The notes beneath the pieces were generated by a model. The model was given only the letters and a program-made list of their open reading frames with translations. It was not told the DNA's origin and made no database searches. This document shows, piece by piece, positions 56,381 through 64,000 of a stretch of 64,000 bases of DNA. A program made the position numbers and the translations under genes. The stretch is from Hyphomicrobiales bacterium (GTDB lineage: Bacteria > Pseudomonadota > Alphaproteobacteria > Rhizobiales > Rhizobiaceae): NCBI GenBank assembly GCA_900473045.1, contig UCKS01000026.1:1-64000 (forward strand). Reading direction: 5' to 3'. Position 1 is the stretch's first letter, and each line of letters begins with the position of its first letter.

Positions 56381-56513
56381 TGCAGAGCCGTCACAAGCAC
56401 ATCCTGCCAAGCTCCGCGATTTCCGAGGGTGAGAACGCGCGCTCGCAAGGGCGCGCCGGAAGCCAGTTCAACCGCCCGTGTAAATTACTCCCAGCCAGAC
56501 AAGGAAAGTAGAG

Positions 56514-56807
56514 ATGGCAGCCAAGAAAGCCGCTCGGAAAAGTTTGAGCCTCGCGCCGGTTCTCGACCTCAACGAGGCCAACGCGCTGCACGGCAAGCTG
56601 ATGGCTCTGCGCGGCAACCCGCTCGCGATCGACGCATCTGCGGTCGAGCGTGTCGGCGCGCTCTGCGTCCAGGTCCTGATGGCCGGGGCAAAAAGCTGGG
56701 AAGAGGATAATCAGTCTTTCACCTTCGCCAAGGTGTCGGACGCATTTACGAAAACGACACAGCTCATCGGGGTCAATATCGACCACCTGATGGCAAAGGA
56801 GATTTGA
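56514..56807 (+). CDS. cheS: STAS-domain chemotaxis protein CheS
   Basis: 97 residues, STAS-like fold: LSLAPVLDLNEANALHGKL, LAIDASAVERVGALCVQVLM with the conserved Asp-Ala-Ser turn. Lies between icpA and cheY1, where S. meliloti encodes CheS. There CheS binds CheA and helps drain phosphate from CheY2 through CheY1. GGAAAG precedes the ATG; three bases from cheY1. Confidence 0.88.
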   Translation: MAAKKAARKSLSLAPVLDLNEANALHGKLMALRGNPLAIDASAVERVGALCVQVLMAGAKSWEEDNQSFTFAKVSDAFTKTTQLIGVNIDHLMAKEI

Positions 56808-56810
56808 GAC

Positions 56811-57176
56811 ATGAAAAAGAAAGTTCTTACAGTCGATGATTCCCGAACCATCCGGAACATGCTGCTCGTCACGCTGAACAATGCCGGTTTCGAAACGATC
56901 CAGGCGGAAGACGGCATCGAGGGGCTCGAAATTCTCGAGGATGCCAATCCGGACGTCATCGTCACCGATATCAACATGCCGCGTCTCGATGGCTTCGGCT
57001 TCATCGAAGGCGTGCGCAAGAACGAAAAATTCCGGGCAATCCCGATCCTGGTCCTGACGACCGAAAGCGACGCGGAGAAGAAGAACCGTGCCCGCCAGGC
57101 AGGCGCGACCGGCTGGATTGTCAAGCCGTTCGATCCGACCAAGCTGATCGATGCAATCGAGCGCGTAACCGCCTAA
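56811..57176 (+). CDS. cheY1: Response regulator CheY1
   Basis: 121 residues, single receiver domain: acidic pair Asp9/Asp10, phosphorylation site Asp53 in VTDINMP, Thr83/84 in LTTES and Lys105 in VKPFD. In S. meliloti the first CheY is a phosphate sink and the second binds the motor; the same split is inferred. Confidence 0.93.
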   Translation: MKKKVLTVDDSRTIRNMLLVTLNNAGFETIQAEDGIEGLEILEDANPDVIVTDINMPRLDGFGFIEGVRKNEKFRAIPILVLTTESDAEKKNRARQAGATGWIVKPFDPTKLIDAIERVTA

Positions 57177-57192
57177 CGCCAGGATTCACCCC

Positions 57193-59463
57193 ATGGATAT
57201 GAACGAAATCAAAGAGATTTTCTTCCAGGAATGCGAGGAGCAACTCGCCGAACTGGAATCCGGTCTCCTGAGGCTCAATGACGGCGACCGCGATCCGGAG
57301 ACGGTGAATGCGGTTTTCCGTGCGGTCCACTCCATCAAGGGTGGTGCGGGAGCGTTCGGGCTGGATGATCTGGTCTCTTTCGCACACGTGTTCGAGACCA
57401 CGCTTGATTGTGTTCGTTCCAACAAGCTGGAACCCAGCCAGGATGTCCTGAAGGTGATGCTGAAGTCTGCGGACGTCCTGGCAGACCTGACCAATGTCGC
57501 GCGCGACGGCGGCAGCGTCGATCAGGCCCGTTCCGCACAGCTGATCCGCGAGCTTGAGGCGCTGGCCAAGGGCGAGGCGCCACCTGCCGCAGCTCCGGTC
57601 GCCGCCGCCCCCAAGGCCGCTCCGGTTGCTGCCGCACCGGCACCTGTCGTCAGCGACGACGGCTTTGTCCCGGTTGCCTTCTCCTTTGATGATTTCGGCG
57701 ATGATGATCTGTCCGCCGATCTTCCATCCTATGACGTCGTCTTCAAGCCGAAGTCGGAGCTCTACACCAAGGGCAATGAAGCAACGCTGCTCCTGCGCGA
57801 TCTGTCGCGCCTGGGAGAAATGAGCATCCATTGCAACATGGATAGCCTGCCATCGCTCGACCAGATGGATCCGGAAGCGGCCTACTTCTCCTGGAAAGTA
57901 TCGATCAAGACGGACAAGGGCGAAGATGCCGTACGTTCGGTGTTCGAATTTGCCGAGTGGGATTGCGACCTCGAAGTAACGGCGCTTGAAACCGGTGATG
58001 TTGCAGAGGCCGTCGCTGACGACCTGCCGATGCAGCCGGTGCCGTTTGATCTGTCCGCGCTCGATGATGAGCCCGACGCGCCGCTTGGCGTGGTCGAGGA
58101 AGAAGAGCAGATCGCTGCCGTGCAGCAGGCCGTCGCCGCTGCCGAAGCCGCATCCAATGTCGTCCAAATGGCTGCCAGCGCATCGCGCGCGGTCGCCAGT
58201 GACAAGGGGGCAGCCGCTGCTGCAGCCCAGAACAATGCCCAGCAGGCATCTGCTGCCGCACCGACCATCCGCGTCGATCTCGACCGGGTCGACCGGCTGA
58301 TCAACCTCGTCGGCGAACTGGTCATCAACCAGGCCATGCTGTCGCAGAGCGTCATCGAGAATGACTCGAATGGCGTGTCCTCGATCAACATGGGTCTCGA
58401 AGAGCTGCAGCAGCTGACCCGCGAGATCCAGGACTCGGTCATGGCGATCCGCGCCCAGCCGGTGAAGCCGGTGTTCCAGCGCATGGCCCGAACCGTCCGT
58501 GAAATCGCCGATATTACCGGTAAGTCGGTTCGCCTCGTCACCGAAGGCGAAAACACCGAAGTCGACAAGACGGTCATCGATAAGCTCGCCGAGCCTTTGA
58601 CCCACATGATCCGCAACGCGGTCGATCATGGCCTCGAAATGCCGGAAAAGCGTATTGCCGCCGGCAAGAACGCCGAAGGCACGGTCAAGCTGACCGCCAA
58701 GCATCGCTCGGGCCGTATCGTCATCGAACTCTCCGACGACGGCGCCGGCATCAATCGCGAGAAGGTTCGCCAAAAGGCGATCGACAACGACCTGATCGCC
58801 GCCGATGCCAACCTGTCGGACGAGGAAATCGACAACCTGATCTTCCACGCAGGCTTCTCCACCGCCGACAAGGTTTCCGACTTGTCCGGCCGCGGTGTCG
58901 GCATGGACGTGGTCAAGCGCTCCATCCAGGCGCTCGGCGGCCGTATCAACATCTCGTCGAAGCCTGGCCATGGCTCGGTCTTTACCATGAGCCTGCCGCT
59001 GACGCTCGCCGTTCTCGACGGCATGGTCGTCACCGTTGCCGGCCAGACGCTGGTCGTGCCGCTGACCGCAATCGTCGAAACCCTGCAGCCGGATGCGGCA
59101 GCGATCCACTCCTTTGGCGCAACGCAGCGGTTGATTTCGATCCGCAACTCGTTCTGCCCGCTGGTCGATGTTGGCCGCATCCTGAACTTCCGCGCAACCC
59201 AGGCCAATCCGGTCGAAGGTGTCGCCCTTCTGGTCGAGTCCGAAGGTGGTGGCCAGCGCGCCCTGATGGTTGATGCCATCCAGGGTCAGCGCCAGGTCGT
59301 CATCAAGAGCCTCGAGGCCAATTATACGCACGTGCCCGGCATTGCCGCCGCCACCATTCTCGGTGATGGCCGCGTGGCGCTCATTCTGGACGTCGATGCT
59401 GTTGTTTCGGCATCGCGCGGCCAGTCCCTCCACACCGAAACATCGCTCGCCGCCGCAGGGTAA
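57193..59463 (+). CDS. cheA: Chemotaxis histidine kinase CheA
   Basis: 756 residues. P1 with phospho-His46 in AVHSIKGGAGAF; an Ala/Pro linker (about 130-155); CheY-binding P2 (about 155-280); a second Ala/Gln-rich linker (about 300-355); dimerisation P3 from RVDRLINLVGELVINQ; ATP-binding P4 with N-box HMIRNAVDHGLE (from 471), DDGAGIN (near 515) and GRGVGMDVV; CheW-like P5 at the end. Complete. Confidence 0.96.
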   Translation: MDMNEIKEIFFQECEEQLAELESGLLRLNDGDRDPETVNAVFRAVHSIKGGAGAFGLDDLVSFAHVFETTLDCVRSNKLEPSQDVLKVMLKSADVLADLTNVARDGGSVDQARSAQLIRELEALAKGEAPPAAAPVAAAPKAAPVAAAPAPVVSDDGFVPVAFSFDDFGDDDLSADLPSYDVVFKPKSELYTKGNEATLLLRDLSRLGEMSIHCNMDSLPSLDQMDPEAAYFSWKVSIKTDKGEDAVRSVFEFAEWDCDLEVTALETGDVAEAVADDLPMQPVPFDLSALDDEPDAPLGVVEEEEQIAAVQQAVAAAEAASNVVQMAASASRAVASDKGAAAAAAQNNAQQASAAAPTIRVDLDRVDRLINLVGELVINQAMLSQSVIENDSNGVSSINMGLEELQQLTREIQDSVMAIRAQPVKPVFQRMARTVREIADITGKSVRLVTEGENTEVDKTVIDKLAEPLTHMIRNAVDHGLEMPEKRIAAGKNAEGTVKLTAKHRSGRIVIELSDDGAGINREKVRQKAIDNDLIAADANLSDEEIDNLIFHAGFSTADKVSDLSGRGVGMDVVKRSIQALGGRINISSKPGHGSVFTMSLPLTLAVLDGMVVTVAGQTLVVPLTAIVETLQPDAAAIHSFGATQRLISIRNSFCPLVDVGRILNFRATQANPVEGVALLVESEGGGQRALMVDAIQGQRQVVIKSLEANYTHVPGIAAATILGDGRVALILDVDAVVSASRGQSLHTETSLAAAG

Positions 59464-59468
59464 GGACT

Positions 59469-59936
59469 ATGACGCTTCTCGCAAAAAATCTGACGAAAGG
59501 GGGGCGCGAGTTCATCGCCTTTCGAATCGGCGATCAGGAATTCTGCGTCAACGTCATGTCCGTGCGGGAAATCCGCGGCTGGGCACCGGCAACACCGATG
59601 CCGCATGCGCCACAATATGTGCTTGGCGTCATTAATTTGCGCGGTGCGGTCCTACCTATCATCGATCTTTCGGCCCGCCTCGGCATGAAGCCGGCCGAGC
59701 CGACAGTGCGCCACGTCATCATCGTGACGCAGGTCAAGCACAAGGTTGTCGGCCTGCTGGTGGAGGCAGTCTCGGACATCCTGACAATCAAGGACGAGGA
59801 TATCCAGCCGACGCCGGATATGTCGTCCGACTTCGAGCGGACATTTGCCCGCGGCATGCTGGCGATCGAAGGGCGGATGATTTGCCTGATCGAGCTTGAG
59901 GCCGTATTTCCTCATACCGAAAGTGAAGCTGCATGA
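59469..59936 (+). CDS. cheW: Chemotaxis coupling protein CheW
   Basis: 155 residues, one CheW domain: EFIAFRIGDQEFCVNVMSVR, EIRGW, YVLGVINLRGAVLPIIDLSA and VGLLVEAVSDIL. It bridges receptors and CheA P5. Five bases after cheA; overlaps cheR as ATGA. Confidence 0.95.
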   Translation: MTLLAKNLTKGGREFIAFRIGDQEFCVNVMSVREIRGWAPATPMPHAPQYVLGVINLRGAVLPIIDLSARLGMKPAEPTVRHVIIVTQVKHKVVGLLVEAVSDILTIKDEDIQPTPDMSSDFERTFARGMLAIEGRMICLIELEAVFPHTESEAA

Positions 59937-60841
59937 GCATGCCAGCCGCCTTTGACAGCAAGCTACCCCCGGACGAGTGCCTGGCGAGCGGTGAGTATCC
60001 GCTGACCCGCCGCGACCTCGCCGAAATTGCTGCCATGATCTATGCCGATGCGGGCATCTATCTCAATGAATCGAAGGCTTCGCTCGTCTACTCGCGGCTT
60101 TCCAAGCATATTCGTAATATCGGTCTGAAGGGTTTTCGCGACTATTGCCAGCTGGTGTCCTCGCCGGCCGGTGCCGCCGAGCGCCGTGACATGCTTTCGC
60201 ACCTGACGACGAATTTTACCCGCTTCTTTCGCGAGAACCATCATTTCGAGCACCTGAAGAGCGATGTTCTGCCGGAGCTTATCGCGCGTGCCAAAAATGG
60301 CGGCCGGGTGCGCATCTGGTCAGCGGCCTGCTCGGATGGGCAGGAGCCTTATTCGATCGCGCTGACAGTCCTGTCGATGCTGCCGAATGCTGCGGATTAC
60401 GATTTCCGTATTCTGGCGACCGATATCGACCCCAAGATCCTGGCGCTGGCCCGGGCCGGCAGCTATGATGCCACCGCCCTTGAAACCGTCAGCCCGGCGA
60501 TGCGCAAGCAATGGTTCACCGAAACCGCAGTCAACGGCCGCCAGAAATGGCAGGTTGATGACCGGGTCAAGAAACTCATCACCTTCAACGAACTGAACCT
60601 GATGGCGCAGTGGCCCTTCAAGGGCCAGTTCGACGTGATCTTCTGCCGCAACGTCGTGATCTATTTCGACGAGCCGACCCAGATGAAGATCTGGTCGCGG
60701 TTCGGCGGCATGCTCAATGGCAAGGGGCATCTCTATATCGGCCATTCCGAACGCGTCTCCGGCGATGCGAAGTCGGTCTTCGACAATATCGGCATCACCA
60801 CCTATCGCTACAACGGCAAACCGCATGGAGGCCGCTCATGA
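59933..60841 (+). CDS. cheR: Chemoreceptor methyltransferase CheR
   Basis: 302 residues. N-terminal helical domain, then the SAM-binding domain: [39 protein letters not shown] (SAM loop), [18 protein letters not shown] and [14 protein letters not shown]. Methylates receptor glutamates. Stop overlaps cheB as ATGA. Confidence 0.95.
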   Translation: MSMPAAFDSKLPPDECLASGEYPLTRRDLAEIAAMIYADAGIYLNESKASLVYSRLSKHIRNIGLKGFRDYCQLVSSPAGAAERRDMLSHLTTNFTRFFRENHHFEHLKSDVLPELIARAKNGGRVRIWSAACSDGQEPYSIALTVLSMLPNAADYDFRILATDIDPKILALARAGSYDATALETVSPAMRKQWFTETAVNGRQKWQVDDRVKKLITFNELNLMAQWPFKGQFDVIFCRNVVIYFDEPTQMKIWSRFGGMLNGKGHLYIGHSERVSGDAKSVFDNIGITTYRYNGKPHGGRS

Positions 60842-61893
60842 GTGTTGCGCGCGTTCTTGTTGTTGACGATTCCGCCACCATGCGGGGGCTGATCACGGCT
60901 ATCTTGAGCAGCGATCCGGAAATTCAGGTCATTGGCCAGGCGGCTGATGCCATGCAGGCGCGCCAGGCGATCAAGGATCTCGATCCCGACGTCATCACGC
61001 TCGACATCGAGATGCCCAATATGAATGGGCTGGAGTTTCTCGAAAAGATCATGCGGCTGCGCCCGATGCCGGTTATCATGGTCTCGACCCTGACGCACAA
61101 GGGCGCGGAAGCCTCGCTGGCTGCGCTGGAAATCGGCGCCTTCGATTGTGTCGGCAAGCCGTTGCCGGGGGACCCGCATCCGTTCCGCGATCTCGCCGAA
61201 AAAGTGAAGGCCGCAGCCCGTTCGCAGCGCAAGTTCATCATTTCCGGCAACAAGGTCGCCGCCCCCAGCGCCGCCAACGCCAATGCGGCGTCCGATTACC
61301 GGGTCGGCCGCAAGATCGTCGCGATCGGATCATCAACCGGCGGCGTCGAGGCCCTGATTACGGTTCTGCAGAAGTTTCCGGCCAATTGCCCGCCGACGTT
61401 GATCACGCAGCATATGCCGCACACCTTCACCAGGAGTTTTGCCGAGCGTCTCAACCGCATCTGTGCCCCGACGGTGGCGGAGGCCACGGATGGCGCGCGG
61501 CTGGAGATCGGCAAGGTCTATCTGGCCCCAGGCGGCGAACGCCACCTGCAGGTCGTCAACCCGACATCACCCAGCTGCCGTCTGCTGGACAGAGAACCGG
61601 TCAACGGTCATCGCCCGTCCGTCGATGTGCTGTTTGATTCCGTGGCCGAACTTGCCGGCCGCAATGCAGTCGGTGTGATCCTGACCGGGATGGGCCGTGA
61701 TGGCGCATCCGGTCTGTTGAAAATGCGCCACGCAGGTGCCCGCACATTCGGTCAGAATGAAAAAACCTGCGTTGTCTATGGAATGCCGAGGGTTGCCTAC
61801 GAACTAGGCGCCGTCGAAACACAACTCCCCCTCGGCTCAATCGGGGAAGAAGTCCTGAAAAGCACTGCCGCCCGAAGAGAAGGAAGCGAATAA
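60838..61893 (+). CDS. cheB: Chemoreceptor methylesterase/deamidase CheB
   Basis: 351 residues. Receiver domain with Asp56 in [11 protein letters not shown]; linker about 125-155; esterase domain with catalytic Ser165/166 in [12 protein letters not shown], His192 in ITQHMPHTF and Asp288 in [10 protein letters not shown]. Start at 60838 follows the ATGA overlap with cheR; the frame extends upstream within cheR and is not used. The stop is directly followed by the cheY2 ATG. Confidence 0.95.
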   Translation: MSVARVLVVDDSATMRGLITAILSSDPEIQVIGQAADAMQARQAIKDLDPDVITLDIEMPNMNGLEFLEKIMRLRPMPVIMVSTLTHKGAEASLAALEIGAFDCVGKPLPGDPHPFRDLAEKVKAAARSQRKFIISGNKVAAPSAANANAASDYRVGRKIVAIGSSTGGVEALITVLQKFPANCPPTLITQHMPHTFTRSFAERLNRICAPTVAEATDGARLEIGKVYLAPGGERHLQVVNPTSPSCRLLDREPVNGHRPSVDVLFDSVAELAGRNAVGVILTGMGRDGASGLLKMRHAGARTFGQNEKTCVVYGMPRVAYELGAVETQLPLGSIGEEVLKSTAARREGSE

Positions 61894-62283
61894 ATGTCCC
61901 TAGCGGAAAAAATCAAAGTTCTGATCGTCGATGATCAGGTCACCAGCCGCCTGCTGCTGGGTGATGCCCTGCAACAGCTTGGTTTCAAGCAGATCACGGT
62001 TGCCGGCGATGGCGAGCAGGGGGCCAAGATCATGGCAGCTCAGCCGCATCATCTGGTGATCTCCGATTTCAACATGCCGAAGATGGACGGTCTTGGCCTG
62101 CTTGCTGCGGTGCGCAACAATCCGGCCACGAAGAAAGCCGCCTTCATCATGCTGACGGCCCAGGGCGACCGCGCACTGGTGACCAAGGCTGCGGCACTCG
62201 GAGCCAATAACGTGCTCGCCAAGCCTTTCACCATCGAAAAGATGAAAGCTGCAATCGAAGCCGTTTTTGGGGTATTGAAATGA
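61894..62283 (+). CDS. cheY2: Motor-binding response regulator CheY2
   Basis: 129 residues, single receiver: Asp13/Asp14, Asp58 in ISDFNMP, LTAQGD and AKPFT. By analogy with S. meliloti this is the CheY that binds FliM and changes flagellar speed. Abuts cheB with no gap and overlaps cheD as ATGA. Confidence 0.93.
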   Translation: MSLAEKIKVLIVDDQVTSRLLLGDALQQLGFKQITVAGDGEQGAKIMAAQPHHLVISDFNMPKMDGLGLLAAVRNNPATKKAAFIMLTAQGDRALVTKAAALGANNVLAKPFTIEKMKAAIEAVFGVLK

Positions 62284-62834
62284 TCACTGAGGCTGCGACC
62301 AGGCGCGTGCATGTCATCCAGGGCGAATGGAAGGTGGTCAACGATCCAGACGTCGTACTGTCGACCATCCTCGGTTCCTGCGTGGCTGCGTGCATGCGCG
62401 ATCCGGTCGCGGGTGTCGGTGGCATGAACCATTTCCTTCTGCCGGGTTCGGCGGATGCGATTTCGTCCGGCGGCGATGCAACGCGTTACGGCGTGCATCT
62501 GATGGAATTGCTGATCAACGGGCTCCTGAAGAAAGGAGCCCGCCGTGAGCGGCTGGAAGCGAAGATCTTTGGTGGTGCCAAGACGATCGCGCGCTTCTCC
62601 AATGTCGGCGAGCAGAATGCGCTGTTTGCGCGCCAGTTTCTGATGGACGAAGGCATCCAGGTGGTCGGCGAGAGCACCGGTGGCGATCATGGCCGCAAGC
62701 TTGAATACTGGCCGCTCAGTGGCCGCGCCCGGCAATATGCGCTGACGGGCGTGGAAGCACAGAAGGCTGTGGCTCAGGAGCAGCGTCCAAGGCCGATACC
62801 GAAGCCTGTCGACAATGCGATCGAGTTTTTCTAG
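62280..62834 (+). CDS. cheD: Chemoreceptor glutamine deamidase CheD
   Basis: 184 residues. Catalytic Cys34 in LGSCVAACM and His51 in [10 protein letters not shown], plus KIFGGAKTI and [13 protein letters not shown]. Deamidates receptor glutamines; in some bacteria also aids CheC. Followed by a hairpin and then cheT. Confidence 0.94.
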   Translation: MITEAATRRVHVIQGEWKVVNDPDVVLSTILGSCVAACMRDPVAGVGGMNHFLLPGSADAISSGGDATRYGVHLMELLINGLLKKGARRERLEAKIFGGAKTIARFSNVGEQNALFARQFLMDEGIQVVGESTGGDHGRKLEYWPLSGRARQYALTGVEAQKAVAQEQRPRPIPKPVDNAIEFF

Positions 62835-62846
62835 CGCTTGGGTGGG

Positions 62847-62867
62847 ATCCCGGGATCACCCCGGGAT
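62847..62867 (+). terminator. Hairpin between cheD and cheT
   Basis: ATCCCGGG (62847-62854), loop ATCAC, CCCGGGAT (62860-62867). Lies 13 bases after cheD; no T run, so it may be an intercistronic processing or attenuation point. Confidence 0.5.
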
Positions 62868-62947
62868 GTGCTTTGGCAAGGTGTTTAGCGTAGCCGTTCG
62901 GTGGGGGTAGTCCCGAGCGGCATTTGTTGCCAGCGTGAGGGCGTGTA

Positions 62948-63340
62948 ATGCTGACTGAAATGAAGAACCATATGCCTCACGTCGATGAGGCGCTCCCGGA
63001 TGTGATGATACGCATCGTTTCGGAACTCTATGATGTGGCTTATCTCATCGAGCGGATCGAACCGATGCTCAGCGATATTCATGGCGAGGCGATGCTGGAA
63101 TCGTCTGACCGGATAAAGGTCCTGCAGGGTATCGATCTGGCCGTCCAGAAGACGCGCGGTCTGGCCGAGTTCATCGACACGGTCACTGCGGCCATCCCGC
63201 AGTCCTGGCTGGTGGACGTCACGACGGCGCTCAATCTCGTCAAGCTTGCCGATATGCAGAAGTCGCTCGGCAACGGCATGCTCCGTCACGGCCATTCGCA
63301 GCCGCTGACTGAAGCCGCCGGAGATTTCGAGGCCTTCTAG
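62948..63340 (+). CDS. cheT: CheT-like protein at the end of the che operon
   Basis: 130 residues, soluble and largely helical; DVMIRIVSELYDVAYLIERI, LESSDRIKVLQGIDLAVQK, LADMQKSLGNGML. Gene order matches the small last gene of the S. meliloti operon (cheT, formerly orf10), reported to interact with CheR. The middle helices with an acidic/Gln pattern vaguely recall CheZ-like phosphatases but this is weak. ATG 62948 follows GAGGG; ATG 62960 is another possibility. Confidence 0.65.
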   Translation: MLTEMKNHMPHVDEALPDVMIRIVSELYDVAYLIERIEPMLSDIHGEAMLESSDRIKVLQGIDLAVQKTRGLAEFIDTVTAAIPQSWLVDVTTALNLVKLADMQKSLGNGMLRHGHSQPLTEAAGDFEAF

Positions 63341-63718
63341 CCCCCCTCAACCTCTCTTTACTTCCTTTCGCCGCCGCCTCGACAACCGTCGTGAGCGGCG
63401 GTTTTGTTTGGTCGATCTTCGATTGTTGATGTTTTCAGCCAATGTCCCGTCGTCGGATGGCACGCTTTCAACGCTTGATCTTTTTTCGAGTCTTGCTGCG
63501 ATGCACAAAGAGGTGCGGCAGCGGGCGCAGCAGCCATTCCGCAGACGCTTGTGGTTCGGTAAACGGCGCATCGGTCGGAGGGCCGATCGGCGCCAGTAAG
63601 AACTAATACAACGGAATCGTTGCGGTTTTTTCGTCAAGATGGAAAGAGGCGGCGGAACCAAACGGCCACTGGAGGGTTATGTCGCCGAGGGTCATTTCAC
63701 GATCCCAAGGAGATCCCA
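63341..63718. other. Intergenic region after the che operon
   Basis: 378 bases with the operon terminator at 63371-63408. No flagellar gene follows, unlike the arrangement in several relatives. The small open frames here have no ribosome site. The right part should hold the promoter of the secreted protein gene. Confidence 0.5.
63371..63408 (+). terminator. Terminator of the che operon
   Basis: CCGCCGC (63371-63377) pairs with GCGGCGG (63395-63401), with further pairing CGAC/GTCG inside, followed by TTTTGTTT. Confidence 0.85.
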
Positions 63719-64000
63719 GTGAACAAATTTATCATCGCATCGGCGATCGTCGCCCTGTCCGCAACGTCCGTCTTCGCACAGGCAGCAACGCCTTCAGCCA
63801 ATCCCAATGGCGACACGCCGGCCGTTGCAACGCCATCCGATCAGAACGCCACTGCACCTGTCGAAGGTGCAAACAGCTTCACCGAAGGTCAGGCCACCGA
63901 CCGCATCGTCGAAGCCGGATACGCCAACGTGACTGAGCTGAAGCTTGACGACAAGGGTGTCTGGCAGGCGAAGGCCACCAAGGACGGCAAGCCGGTCATG
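63719..64000 (+). CDS. Small secreted protein, PepSY-like, cut by the window end
   Basis: 94 residues visible from GTG 63719, preceded by AAGGAGA. Signal peptide MNKFIIASAIVALSATSVFA with cleavage before QAAT, then a Pro/Ala/Asn-rich spacer, then DRIVEAGYANVTELKLDDKG and VWQAKATKDGKPVM, which resembles a PepSY-type repeat in a periplasmic protein. The C-terminus lies outside the window. Function unknown. Confidence 0.75.
   Translation, partial: MNKFIIASAIVALSATSVFAQAATPSANPNGDTPAVATPSDQNATAPVEGANSFTEGQATDRIVEAGYANVTELKLDDKGVWQAKATKDGKPVM

Noticed and set aside
56380-56511. 43-codon frame whose ATG overlaps the icpA stop (TGATG)
   Set aside because: Arg/Ser-rich, no separate ribosome site and no similarity to che proteins; it fills the leader of cheS. 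Not excluded, but not supported.
57121-59433. 770-codon open frame on the minus strand
   Set aside because: Antisense of cheA with no recognisable domain or ribosome site.

Overview
The window is ordinary chromosomal DNA of a Rhizobiaceae alphaproteobacterium (Rhizobium/Sinorhizobium/Agrobacterium relatives). This rests on gene content: a thiCOSGED operon behind a TPP riboswitch, a BioR-controlled bioBFDAZ operon, a near-complete succinoglycan (exo) cluster, eukaryotic-type glutamine synthetase II next to a small divergent gstI-like gene, a rhamnose (rha) locus, and a chemotaxis operon with cheS, two cheY genes, cheD and a cheT-like gene. Species cannot be fixed from the sequence. No rRNA, tRNA, CRISPR array, transposase or prophage was seen.

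Layout. 1-1660: two small secreted proteins (one DUF992). 1664-3502: an ABC exporter-like fusion whose ATPase motifs are largely eroded. 3624-8993 (minus): thiD-thiE-thiG-thiS-thiO-thiC, transcribed from a TPP riboswitch at 8874-8993 and coupled by 4-bp overlaps. 9139-15053: bioR and bioB-bioF-bioD-bioA-bioZ with three BioR boxes, one of them inside bioB; bioF carries a one-base frameshift. 15176-16271: a 2OG-Fe(II) oxygenase and a small membrane protein. 16282-35471: exoP-N-O-M-A-L-K-H and exoT (minus), exoW-V (plus), exoU-X (minus), exoY-F-Q (plus). Together these encode precursor supply (ExoN), priming (ExoY/F), sugar addition (ExoA, L, M, O, U, W), decoration (ExoV, ExoH), flipping (ExoT), polymerisation (ExoQ), export and chain-length control (ExoP, ExoF), trimming (ExoK) and inhibition (ExoX). 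exoI, exoZ and exoB are not here.

35481-40787: an adenylate cyclase, glnII with a sigma-54 promoter, a divergent gstI homologue, and several small stress or hypothetical genes. 40954-51930: rhamnose catabolism, with rhaDI (minus) divergent from rhaR-S-T-P-Q-U-K (plus) across an operator-like inverted repeat. Rhamnose is imported by RhaSTPQ, anomerised by RhaU, then processed by RhaI, RhaK and the bifunctional RhaD. 51946-53825: an ArsR-type regulator divergent from an MFS exporter. 54746-63340: the chemotaxis operon icpA-cheS-cheY1-cheA-cheW-cheR-cheB-cheY2-cheD-cheT. The window ends inside a small secreted protein gene.

Most of the window is recognisable biology. The best leads are the degenerate ABC ATPase, the bioF frameshift, the BioR box within bioB, the apparently haem-less globin domain of IcpA, the tandem hairpins in front of gstI, hairpins that overlap stop codons of convergent genes, and several tiny membrane-peptide genes.
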